A stretch of 48,068 bases of DNA, from positions 1 through 48,068 of the forward strand of contig JBELLU010000007.1 in the NCBI GenBank assembly GCA_042096455.1, read 5' to 3'. The notes beneath the pieces were generated by a model that was given only the letters and a program-made list of their open reading frames with translations, was not told where the DNA came from and made no database searches. Origin of the DNA: UBA7445 sp042096455. GTDB taxonomy: Bacteria; Verrucomicrobiota; Verrucomicrobiia; Opitutales; Coraliomargaritaceae. The number at the start of each line of letters is the position of its first letter. Within the stretch, counting starts at the first letter, position 1. Below, one piece after another: positions 15,627 to 23,997 of the stretch. The translations under genes and the position numbers were made by a program.

Positions 15627-16951
15627 AGCGGGGACTGTATGCCTTGGCTCTTTTCATGGGAGCCGGTTTGATCGCGGCTGGCGTGGATGGGGCTGAGCGT
15701 CTTCCGAATATCATCCTTATGATGGCGGATGATATGGGTTATGAATGTATTGGCGCCAACGGGGGGACATCCTATTCCACTCCGAATATTGACCGCTTGG
15801 CGGAGCGGGGGCTGCGTTTTGAGCATTGTTATTCGAATCCGGCGTGCACGCCCTCGCGGGTGCAGATCATGACGGGTCGTTATAATGTTTATAATTACAC
15901 GCGATTTGCGCAGCTGAAACGGGGGGAGACCACCTTTGCGCATCTTTTGCGGGATGCTGGCTACGCCACCTGTATCGCGGGCAAATGGCAATTGGGGCAA
16001 ACGCGTGATGCGCCGCAACATTTTGGTTTTGAGTCGTCCCTGCTCTGGCAGCACACGCGCAGTAACTTCAGCAATGCGACCGGGACCGATACGCGGTATG
16101 AGAATCCCCAATTGGAACGGAACGGGGTGGAGGTGGATTATCGCAACGGTGAATTTGGGCCGGACTTGATCGTCGATTTCATCGGGGAATTTATCGAGGC
16201 GCACAGGGACGAACCCTTTCTGGTTTACTATCCCATGCTCTTGCCGCACTCGCCTTTTGTTCCGAATCCGGACTCGGATGACTGGAACCCCGAGAGCCCC
16301 GGCGCGAAACGCGGGAGCATGGATCCCGAATATTTTGACGATATGGTGCGTTACACGGACAAAATGGTAGGGCGCGTGATGGCGCAGGTCGCGGCGGCGG
16401 GCCTGAGTGAGCAGACTTATATTTTCTTCACATCCGACAACGGGAGCCTGGGCAATACCGTCTCGGAAATCAAGGGGCGCAGGGTGCGGGGCGGGAAGGG
16501 CGAGACCACCAATGCCGGCACACACGTACCACTAGTGGTTGTCGGTCCTGGCATGGTAAAAGGCGCGGTGAGCGCCGACCTGGTGGATTTCAGCGATTTC
16601 CTTCCGACCCTCTGCGAGCTTGCGGGGGTTAAACCTGTTCCGGTGGAACGATTCAACGGACAGAGCTTCTTGCCGCAGTTGGAGGGCAAGGCGGGCGCGT
16701 CCCGCGAGTTTATCTATTGTTGGTATGAAATTCCCAACTTTATGAAGCGGCGATATCCCGGGGTTGTGGATGTATCCTTTGTGCGCAATGAACGCTACAA
16801 GCTTTACCGGAATGGCGATTTTTACGACCTCGCTCAGGATGAGCTGGAAGAAAAGCCGCTCGCTGCGGCCGAATACGGAGCCGAGCTTGCGGCGGTGCGC
16901 CTGAAAATGGAAAGGCTACTCCGGCAACACGATACCGCGCGTCTTAAATGA
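15623..16951 (+). CDS. S1-family sulfatase, CTPSR type
   Basis: 442 residues with a signal peptide (MKRGLYALALFMGAGLIAAG, cut near VDGA). The formylglycine motif is NPACTPSRVQIMTGRY, with Cys75 the residue matured to formylglycine. Metal ligands appear in MMADDMGYE and TSDNGSLGN. The usual GKWHLG is GKWQLG here, with Gln for His, a variant I have seen in related sulfatases. It probably hydrolyses sulfate esters on the polysaccharide or on oligosaccharides in the periplasm. It is coupled by ATGA overlaps to the GH10 gene before it and the gene after it. Substrate position cannot be read from sequence. Confidence 0.92.
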   Translation: MKRGLYALALFMGAGLIAAGVDGAERLPNIILMMADDMGYECIGANGGTSYSTPNIDRLAERGLRFEHCYSNPACTPSRVQIMTGRYNVYNYTRFAQLKRGETTFAHLLRDAGYATCIAGKWQLGQTRDAPQHFGFESSLLWQHTRSNFSNATGTDTRYENPQLERNGVEVDYRNGEFGPDLIVDFIGEFIEAHRDEPFLVYYPMLLPHSPFVPNPDSDDWNPESPGAKRGSMDPEYFDDMVRYTDKMVGRVMAQVAAAGLSEQTYIFFTSDNGSLGNTVSEIKGRRVRGGKGETTNAGTHVPLVVVGPGMVKGAVSADLVDFSDFLPTLCELAGVKPVPVERFNGQSFLPQLEGKAGASREFIYCWYEIPNFMKRRYPGVVDVSFVRNERYKLYRNGDFYDLAQDELEEKPLAAAEYGAELAAVRLKMERLLRQHDTARLK

Positions 16952-18132
16952 AAACCAAATTATTTATTACCATCATGACTGCTGCTATTTTATCCACCAA
17001 TGCATCCGCCCCTGCCGATTCTGCTGCGGAGGGCCGTTTCCGTTTGGAGAAAATAGGCGCGCGCCACGTTTTATTTGATCCCGAGGGCGAGCCCTTCTTC
17101 ACGCTTGGAATCAATCACATCAATGCGGTGCAGGAAACAGCCGAGCCCGATATTTTCGCAGAAAAATACGGGGGTGATTGGTCGCGTTATTCAGAAGCCG
17201 CGGCGGAGGACCTGCAAGGCTGGCACTACAACACCGCCGGTTATGGTTCGCCGCAGGAAATTTACCCCCGCATGCCCTACATGGAGGATTCCTTCCTCGA
17301 GCGAAATTCCAATTTCCTTTCCGATACGGAATTCTTTTACCCCGATGTCTTTGATCCAAAAGTGCAGGCGGAGAAGTTGAAGCAACTGCGCTGGATGTGC
17401 CGCAATACCGACAATTCCAATTTGATCGGGTATTATTGGACGGACACCCCGCAGTGGGACTTGGAGCGTTCACTACGAACGCGGGGCACGAATTGGGTGA
17501 TTGCGATTCGCGAGCTGCCCGCCGATGCGCCGGGTCGCCTCCGCTACGAGCAATATCTCAATGACTGTGCGAGCGCGGGTAAAGCGGCCACGGACGAGGG
17601 ATTCCTCGCGCTCATTGCGCAGGCACATTATAAATTGATTGGGGAGGCAACCCGTAGTCTGCATCCAGACGCTTTGATTTTTGGAGAGCGTTATCTTTTA
17701 GGTGATCACCCCGAGGTCGTGGTCCAGGCGGCTTTGCCGTATATTGACGTGCTTTCGATTCAGCCTGGTAGCGATCGTTTTGAGGCAGAATATTTTGATG
17801 CGCTCTATGCGAAATACGGAAAACCGATCCTCATTTGTGATCATCAATGCAGTTTCGCGACGCCGCAGTATGACAAGACGATGTGGAAACAGCTAGAGAG
17901 CGAGCAAGCAGTCGCGACAATGTATCGCAATTATTTGGCGGAGGCGAGTGCCAGGCCCTACATCATTGGCTATCATCGCTGTCAGTATATCGACCGCTTC
18001 AATAAACATCCGGGTGTTTTGAAACAGGGGATGCTGCGCGAGGACGGTTCGGCATATCCCGTTCTTCAAGAAGCCGTCATAGAGGCAAACCGCGCCGCCT
18101 TGGATTATTTCTCAAGCCAAACAAAGCACTAA
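16948..18132 (+). CDS. Secreted TIM-barrel-like putative glycoside hydrolase, unassigned family
   Basis: 394 residues with a signal peptide (about residues 1-23). RFRLEKIGARHVLFDPEGEP and FFTLGINHINAV resemble the entry strand of GH50/GH86 agarase-like and other clan-A enzymes. Instead of the usual NE acid/base after the fourth strand it has IGYYWTDTPQWDLE, and instead of a nucleophile Glu it has KPILICDHQCSFATP. YIIGYHRCQYIDRF near the end is a further motif I associate with an uncharacterised family. So the fold looks like a clan-A barrel but the canonical glutamates are not where expected. It sits in the operon between two sulfatases, coupled to the first by an ATGA overlap. Function is unknown. 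Confidence 0.65.
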   Translation: MKTKLFITIMTAAILSTNASAPADSAAEGRFRLEKIGARHVLFDPEGEPFFTLGINHINAVQETAEPDIFAEKYGGDWSRYSEAAAEDLQGWHYNTAGYGSPQEIYPRMPYMEDSFLERNSNFLSDTEFFYPDVFDPKVQAEKLKQLRWMCRNTDNSNLIGYYWTDTPQWDLERSLRTRGTNWVIAIRELPADAPGRLRYEQYLNDCASAGKAATDEGFLALIAQAHYKLIGEATRSLHPDALIFGERYLLGDHPEVVVQAALPYIDVLSIQPGSDRFEAEYFDALYAKYGKPILICDHQCSFATPQYDKTMWKQLESEQAVATMYRNYLAEASARPYIIGYHRCQYIDRFNKHPGVLKQGMLREDGSAYPVLQEAVIEANRAALDYFSSQTKH

Positions 18133-18147
18133 CCCTTGTTCTTAATC

Positions 18148-19596
18148 ATGAAGTCAAATCTCGTATTCCATGCCCTTATCGTTGCGATTTTGTGGTGCCT
18201 CGCGCCGGTCGGTGCCAAGGATAGCCGCCCCAATTTTTTAATCGTGGTAGTCGATGATCTCAGTCCCCGCAATTTCAGTTGTTATGATGCCAGCGCGGCG
18301 GAGACCCCGCATATTGATGCGCTCGCGGAGAGCGGGGTCATGTTTCGCACTGCCTGGGCAACCCCGATGTGTTCCTCCTCGCGTGCCCTCCTGACGACCG
18401 GGCGCTATGCCTTCCGCACCGGGGTTTGGCACAATGACCTGCGCATCAATGAAAAAAGCAGCGACCGCTACAACTGGACCACGCGTCATCTGACCTTTGC
18501 GCAGGCCTTGCGCGACAACGGCTACCGCACCGTTTTGGTGGGCAACAATATGGCGCTGGGCGGGCGGGTCGATGGCACGGTTGGTTTTGATGAATTTTGT
18601 CATCGCGCCGATCATCCCAGCGCGATCCCCGCCGGCGAAGTCTTTACCGGTCTTTATGAGGGCCGGTATAATTTTCCCAATGCCCCGCGCATTCCCTCGC
18701 GCTACTGGCATCCCTGTGTCATTGAAAACGGGCGCTTAAAGGAAACCGGTCCTGAAGATTTCGGGCCGGACATTTTCACTGATTACCTCGTCGATTTTAT
18801 CAAGCGCGAACGGGATCAGCCTTTCCTGGCGTATTATCCCCTGAACCTGGTGCACGACATTGCGGGTGGCGGATTGCCGACCATGCCGTTTCGCGGACGC
18901 CCCGGCACAAATAAAGGCGGCAGTTTGGAGGATATGTTTCGATATATTGACGCGACGATGGGGCGCCTTGTAGAAGCCCTCGAAGACGCGGGGGTGCGGG
19001 ACAACACCATCGTTATTTTTACGGCGGACAACGGTGATTCGAAAAACGGGATGAAGATGCACGCCACCGAGGACGGACCGCGGGTTCCGCTTATTATCGA
19101 TGGGCCGGGGCTGGTGAAGCCCCGTGGTTCCAGTGGCGAGCTCGTTGAGTTCTCGGATGTTTTTCCAACCTTAATTGATTACGCCGGCGCGCGATTGCCG
19201 AGTGGTCACGCCCTTGACGGTAAAAGCCTCCGTTCTTTTTTGAGCGGGGCGAAAGCGACGCACCGCGAATGGATTTTGAGCTACATTGCGACCGCCCGCA
19301 TGGCGCGCACCAAGGACTGGATGTTGGAGGCAGTCGATCCGGTTTACGGTTCAGGCGAGGGACGCCTCTATCGCACCCATCGCGATTACCGCCGCTCGCA
19401 CTATACTTTGGTGGGCGAAGCGAAAACCGAAGAGGAACGCGCCGCGCATGCGGAACTCATGGCAATCCTCAAAAAGAATCCCTGGCCCGATCGCGCCGAC
19501 CCAAAGGTTGCGGCGGAAATCCGCAGTTATGACCGCATGCCCTACAAGCATTTCCTCGATACCGGAAAACTCGTCCAAAAAATTTACGCTGATTGA
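18148..19596 (+). CDS. S1-family sulfatase homologue with atypical active site (CSSSR, no GKxxH)
   Basis: 482 residues from ATG 18148, with a signal peptide ending near VGAK; a TTG at 18136 could add four residues. The overall architecture is that of S1 sulfatases: LIVVVDDLSPRNF, then TPMCSSSRALLTTGRY, and FTADNGDSKNGMKMH. Two positions differ. The formylglycine motif is Cys75-Ser-Ser-Ser-Arg, with Ser where the consensus has Pro or Ala, and the GKWHLG-like segment is GNNMALG (residues 132-138), without the conserved Lys and His. Metal-binding Asp/Asn residues remain. It could be a sulfatase with altered chemistry, a binding protein, or inactive. The frame is intact, 15 bp after the preceding gene. 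Confidence 0.82.
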   Translation: MKSNLVFHALIVAILWCLAPVGAKDSRPNFLIVVVDDLSPRNFSCYDASAAETPHIDALAESGVMFRTAWATPMCSSSRALLTTGRYAFRTGVWHNDLRINEKSSDRYNWTTRHLTFAQALRDNGYRTVLVGNNMALGGRVDGTVGFDEFCHRADHPSAIPAGEVFTGLYEGRYNFPNAPRIPSRYWHPCVIENGRLKETGPEDFGPDIFTDYLVDFIKRERDQPFLAYYPLNLVHDIAGGGLPTMPFRGRPGTNKGGSLEDMFRYIDATMGRLVEALEDAGVRDNTIVIFTADNGDSKNGMKMHATEDGPRVPLIIDGPGLVKPRGSSGELVEFSDVFPTLIDYAGARLPSGHALDGKSLRSFLSGAKATHREWILSYIATARMARTKDWMLEAVDPVYGSGEGRLYRTHRDYRRSHYTLVGEAKTEEERAAHAELMAILKKNPWPDRADPKVAAEIRSYDRMPYKHFLDTGKLVQKIYAD

Positions 19597-19623
19597 TTAA
19601 AATACAAATCCCAGAAACAAAAA

Positions 19624-21327
19624 ATGAAATCCACGCTTCTTATCGCATGGGTCAGCTTGCTGATCACGAGTCTAGGCTTTGCCGACAAACCGCATATTCT
19701 TTTTATCGCGGTGGATGACCTGCGGCCCGAGTTGGGTTGCTACGGCAACACCAAGATCCTTTCGCCCCACATTGACCGCCTCGCGGCGAGCGGCACGGTT
19801 TTTAAGGAGGCCTATTGCCAGGTACCGGTTTGCGGTGCCTCGCGTGCCAGTCTGATGACCGGGCTCTATCCGACGCCGCAACGTTTCCTGAGTTACCACA
19901 CGAAGGCCGATGCGGAAGTGCGTGGCATTTATGACCTCCCCGGTTGGCTCAAGGAGCAAGGATATACCACCATTTCAAACGGGAAAATCTATCATCAAAA
20001 AGACGACTTCAAACGCTCCTGGAGCGAGATTAAACACCCCGGAACCTTCCGGCGCTATGTATTGCCGGAAAACATCAAGCTGCCCAATAACCAACAACCA
20101 CCCTTTGAAAAAGCGGATGTTCCCGACAATGCCTATCCCGACGGTGAAATCGCGGACAAGGTGATTCGCGACCTCAAGCGTGCCAAGGCTGCGGGTACCC
20201 CTTTCTTTATTACGGCAGGATTCACCAAGCCGCACCTGCCTTTTAATGCCCCCTCGAAATATTGGGATCTCTATCAACGGGAGGATTTTTCCCTGCCCGA
20301 TAATTACTTCGTTCCGGAGGGCGCGCCGCGCGAGGCACTACACCAGTGGAATGAATTGCGCGGCCAATACGGCGGTGTGCCGCAGGAGGGGCCTGTTTCC
20401 GATGCGCTCGCCCTGCATCTCATTCATGGTTACTATGCCACCGTTTCCTATGCCGATGCCATGATTGGAAAAGTGCTCGATGCGTTGGAACGTCTTGAGA
20501 TGGCAGACAACACCATCGTCATCTTGTGGGGTGATCATGGCTGGCAATTGGGTGAGCATACCCTCTGGTGCAAGCACGCGCTCTTTAGGACTTCCTTGAA
20601 CGCGCCCCTCATCGTCAGCGCTCCGGGTTATAAGGGCGGGCAAAAATCAAATTCCCTGGTTGAGTTTGTCGATATTTACCCAACCCTCTGCGATCTTGCG
20701 GGCATCGAAGCGCCCGCACACCTTCAGGGCAAGAGCCTGAGGCCCCTCCTCGAAAATCCGGAGGCGCCCTTCAAGATGGCGGTGTACAGTCGTTACCACA
20801 GCGGGGAGGCGGTCAAAACCCGTAACTTGAGCTACGCTGAATGGCGGAGTGGGGGACGCATGCTCTACAATCACCGCATTGATATCGATGAGAATATCAA
20901 CCGGGTCGACGACCCCAAATACGCAGCGGTCCTGAGCAAGATTTCCGCGCTCTTGAAAACCCACCGTCAAAAAGTTCGCGAGGCGGATGACGCCTACGCC
21001 GCCTCGGTCTTCGGTAGTGAAATGATTAATAATAACAAACCGCCCACCTGGCGATCCGCCAACTTCACGCAAAAACCCGCCGTGGTCGGAGAAGCTTACA
21101 GTACCTATGTCAATTTCCGCGCTAGCGATCCCGAGGAGGATGGACTCGTCTATGCGAAGGTCTCGGGGCCCGAATGGATTCAGTTGACCAACACCGGGTA
21201 TGGACGATTTCAGGGCACGCCGGGCGCCGGGGATGTTGGAGAGAACATTTTAAAGGTAACGGTCTCCGACGGGGTCAACGAACCGGTTGAAGCGACCATG
21301 AAAGTGGTGGTGGAGGGCGCCCCTTAA
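19624..21327 (+). CDS. S1-family sulfatase, CGASR type, with C-terminal Ig/cadherin-like extension
   Basis: 567 residues with a signal peptide (residues 1-20, LGFA). Catalytic domain: ILFIAVDDLRPELGCYG, VPVCGASRASLMTGLYP with Cys70 as the formylglycine site, NGKIYHQ, and ILWGDHGWQLGEH, the layout of iduronate-2-sulfatase-like enzymes. From about residue 463 there is a separate 100-residue beta-rich module (NNNKPPTWRSANF, YVNFRASDPEEDGLVYAKV, ENILKVTVSDGVNEPVEATM) like the putative Ig/cadherin-type domains of surface proteins. The next gene encodes a close paralogue lacking this module. The CxAxR motif is generally matured by anSME-type enzymes; no maturase is in the window. Confidence 0.92.
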   Translation: MKSTLLIAWVSLLITSLGFADKPHILFIAVDDLRPELGCYGNTKILSPHIDRLAASGTVFKEAYCQVPVCGASRASLMTGLYPTPQRFLSYHTKADAEVRGIYDLPGWLKEQGYTTISNGKIYHQKDDFKRSWSEIKHPGTFRRYVLPENIKLPNNQQPPFEKADVPDNAYPDGEIADKVIRDLKRAKAAGTPFFITAGFTKPHLPFNAPSKYWDLYQREDFSLPDNYFVPEGAPREALHQWNELRGQYGGVPQEGPVSDALALHLIHGYYATVSYADAMIGKVLDALERLEMADNTIVILWGDHGWQLGEHTLWCKHALFRTSLNAPLIVSAPGYKGGQKSNSLVEFVDIYPTLCDLAGIEAPAHLQGKSLRPLLENPEAPFKMAVYSRYHSGEAVKTRNLSYAEWRSGGRMLYNHRIDIDENINRVDDPKYAAVLSKISALLKTHRQKVREADDAYAASVFGSEMINNNKPPTWRSANFTQKPAVVGEAYSTYVNFRASDPEEDGLVYAKVSGPEWIQLTNTGYGRFQGTPGAGDVGENILKVTVSDGVNEPVEATMKVVVEGAP

Positions 21328-21433
21328 AGGAGGCTGGCATTGAGTTTCGGTGATTTGTATTACAGCATCAAAGCTTACCATTTACGAACCTTTCGATTTT
21401 CTGTAAACTGAAGGATTAATACTGCTGTCACCA

Positions 21434-22813
21434 ATGATTATGAATACCCTACGCAAACGCTTATTTCTGATTCTCACTTCACTCGCGGTATGCGCACCCC
21501 TGGGTTTGTTTGGAGGGGAGAAGCCCAATATTTTGTTCATTGCGGTCGATGATCTGCGGCCCGAGCTTGGCTGTTACGGTAGCGAAGTGGCGCTCTCGCC
21601 GAACATCGATCGTTTGGCAGAATCGGGCACGGTTTTTGAGCGAGCCTATTGCCAGGTTCCGGTCTGTGGGGCTTCCCGTGCGAGCTTGATGGCCGGAATG
21701 TATCCCACCGCCGATCGTTTCGTGACCTACTACACCCGCGCCGACAAGGATGCCGCCGGGATTCCGGACATCCCCACCTGGTTGCGTCGCTCCGGATACA
21801 CCGCTTTGGGCAACGGCAAAATCTACCACGATTGGGATGACAGCGTGGACTCGTGGGATGAATTTTTTCGTCCGAGTGATTTCAAGATTTACCACCTGCC
21901 TGAAAACCAGACCCTGCCCAATAACGACAAGCCTGCCTACGAAGCCGCGGATGTTTCGGACGATCTGTATTCCGGTGGCGAGATGACTAATAAAATCATC
22001 GAGGACTTACGCCGCGCCAAAGCCGAGGGCACTCCGTTTTTCATAACAGCGGGTTATGCCAAGCCGCACCTACCTTTTAATGCGCCCAAAAAGTATTGGG
22101 ATCTTTATGACCGCGAGGCTATCGAACTGGTCGACAATCCCTACGTTCCGGCGGGTGCGCCCGCCGAGGCGATGCATCAATGGCACGAATTGCGCGGCAT
22201 GTATGGCGGCATCCCCAAGGAAGGCCCGCTCTCTGACGATCTCGCCCGCACCCTCATGCACGGTTACTACGCCTGTGTCTCCTATACCGATGCGATGATC
22301 GGGCGCTTGCTTGATGAATTGGAGCGTTTGGAGATGCGCGACAATACCATTGTGATTTTGTGGGGTGACCACGGTTGGCAACTCGGTGAGCATTCCCTCT
22401 GGTGCAAGCATGCCCTTTTTAAAACTTCCCTGCATGCTCCGCTCATTATCAGCGCTCCCGGCATGAAGGCGGGGCAGCGCACGGCAGCGCTAGTCGAATT
22501 TGTCGACATCTATCCAACCCTTTGTGAACTGGCAGGCGTCGAGGCACCGGACCACTTGCAGGGCAAAAGCCTCGCGCCCCTGATGCGTGATCCCGAGGCT
22601 CCCTTTAAGGAGGCAATCTTCGGGCGTTACCACGGCGGCGAGAGTGTCCGCTCGGACCGTTATCAATATACCGAATGGAAGAGTGGAGCACAGATGCTTT
22701 ACGATCACCGCTCCGATCCCGATGAAAATGTCAATGTGGCCAATCAGCCAAAATACCGGGAAGTCGTTGTGAAACTGCAGCAAATCCTGAAGCAACACCG
22801 TGCATCCCTTTAA
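21434..22813 (+). CDS. S1-family sulfatase, CGASR type, paralogue of the preceding gene
   Basis: 459 residues with an N-terminal signal peptide (about residues 1-28). It closely resembles the catalytic part of the 19624 product: FIAVDDLRPELGCYGSEV, VPVCGASRASLMAGMYP (Cys78), NGKIYHDWDD, AGYAKPHLPFNAPKKYWDLY and ILWGDHGWQLGEHSLWCKH all have near-identical counterparts. It ends at the close of the catalytic domain and has no C-terminal module. The pair is a tandem duplication that has since diverged, probably giving two positional specificities. A 106-bp gap before it holds no clear terminator. The second GH10 gene starts 5 bp after its stop. Confidence 0.92.
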   Translation: MIMNTLRKRLFLILTSLAVCAPLGLFGGEKPNILFIAVDDLRPELGCYGSEVALSPNIDRLAESGTVFERAYCQVPVCGASRASLMAGMYPTADRFVTYYTRADKDAAGIPDIPTWLRRSGYTALGNGKIYHDWDDSVDSWDEFFRPSDFKIYHLPENQTLPNNDKPAYEAADVSDDLYSGGEMTNKIIEDLRRAKAEGTPFFITAGYAKPHLPFNAPKKYWDLYDREAIELVDNPYVPAGAPAEAMHQWHELRGMYGGIPKEGPLSDDLARTLMHGYYACVSYTDAMIGRLLDELERLEMRDNTIVILWGDHGWQLGEHSLWCKHALFKTSLHAPLIISAPGMKAGQRTAALVEFVDIYPTLCELAGVEAPDHLQGKSLAPLMRDPEAPFKEAIFGRYHGGESVRSDRYQYTEWKSGAQMLYDHRSDPDENVNVANQPKYREVVVKLQQILKQHRASL

Positions 22814-22818
22814 TCCCT

Positions 22819-23997
22819 ATGAAAACGATAATCACAGCCGTACTCGCAACTTTTCTCGTTGCCTCCAGCGCAAATGCCATGACTGACGCAGGTGCTATCA
22901 ATCCACCTCTGCACGAGCTTTATAAGGATGATTTCCTGATCGGGAACATTATGGCGGGTGGACTCCACCCCCAGGACCCGCCTTATCGTCAGGACGATCG
23001 CGAATTGGAAATCCTGGCGCGTGAATTCAACTGCCTGACTTCCGAGAACAACATGAAGATGATGTTCGTGCAGCCGCAGGAAGGGGTCTTCGATTTCAAG
23101 GGTCCGGACGCGGCGGTCGATTTTGCGGAGGCGCACGAGATGGATTACGTCGGTCACGCGCTGGTCTGGCATGCTATGGTCCCCGACTGGATCTTTAAAA
23201 ACAAGGACGGCTCGGAGGTTAGCCGTGAAGTGCTCATCGAGCGGATGCGCACGCACATCAACACGGTGGTGGGACGCTACAGGGGACGGATCCAATACTG
23301 GGACGTGGTGAATGAAGCGATCGACACCAAGTGGATGACCGATCCCGAAACCGGTGAAAAAAAACAGGTGGCATTTTTACGGGACTCGCCCTGGTTGAGG
23401 ATAATCGGGAAAGACTACATTGAACTGGCTTACCGTTTTACGCACGAGGCGGATCCCGATGCCTTGTTGCTCTACAACGATTACAGTATGTTCGATGAAC
23501 CCAAGGCACGTTTTGCGGCGGGCTTGGTGCTCCATTTGAAATCGAAGGGAATCCCCATGCATGGAGTCGGCTTCCAGGGGCACTGGCATTTGAAATATCC
23601 CAATTTAAGGGAGGTGCAGCGCTCGATCGACCTAATGGCGGGGATCGGCGTAAAGGTTAGCATCAGTGAATTGGATGTGGGCATCCTGCCACTGCTGGAT
23701 GATTATCAGGGCGCGGATGTCGATAAAAAGAATGAGTTAGATCCCGCCTTGAATCCATACGTTGATGGGGTGCCGGAGCGCGTCTTGAAGCAACAGGCCC
23801 GTCGCTACCGCGAGATCTTTGAGCTTTTCCTGCGCAACCGCGATGTCATTGAACGCGTCAGCTTCTGGGGGACGCTCGATCAGTATTCATGGATCAATGA
23901 TTGGCCCGTGAAAGGACGCACCGCCGCGCCTCTGTTGTTTGGACGAGACTACGAGGCAAAACCTGCCTACCACGCCTTGCGTGAAATGAAGCAATAA
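22819..23997 (+). CDS. GH10 endo-1,4-beta-xylanase, secreted (second copy)
   Basis: 392 residues with a signal peptide (MKTIITAVLATFLVASSANA). A canonical GH10 barrel: FNCLTSENNMKMMFVQPQEG, GHALVWHAMVPDWIF, acid/base in YWDVVNEAID (Glu166), YNDYSMFDEPKA, GVGFQGHWHL and nucleophile in VSISELDVG (Glu284). SFWGTLDQYSWINDWP near the end is the usual aglycone-side segment. This is the clearest xylanase of the locus and the best evidence that the backbone contains beta-1,4-linked xylose. It starts 5 bp after one sulfatase gene and its TAA stop shares a base with the ATG of another (TAATG), so all three are probably co-translated. Confidence 0.95.
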   Translation: MKTIITAVLATFLVASSANAMTDAGAINPPLHELYKDDFLIGNIMAGGLHPQDPPYRQDDRELEILAREFNCLTSENNMKMMFVQPQEGVFDFKGPDAAVDFAEAHEMDYVGHALVWHAMVPDWIFKNKDGSEVSREVLIERMRTHINTVVGRYRGRIQYWDVVNEAIDTKWMTDPETGEKKQVAFLRDSPWLRIIGKDYIELAYRFTHEADPDALLLYNDYSMFDEPKARFAAGLVLHLKSKGIPMHGVGFQGHWHLKYPNLREVQRSIDLMAGIGVKVSISELDVGILPLLDDYQGADVDKKNELDPALNPYVDGVPERVLKQQARRYREIFELFLRNRDVIERVSFWGTLDQYSWINDWPVKGRTAAPLLFGRDYEAKPAYHALREMKQ

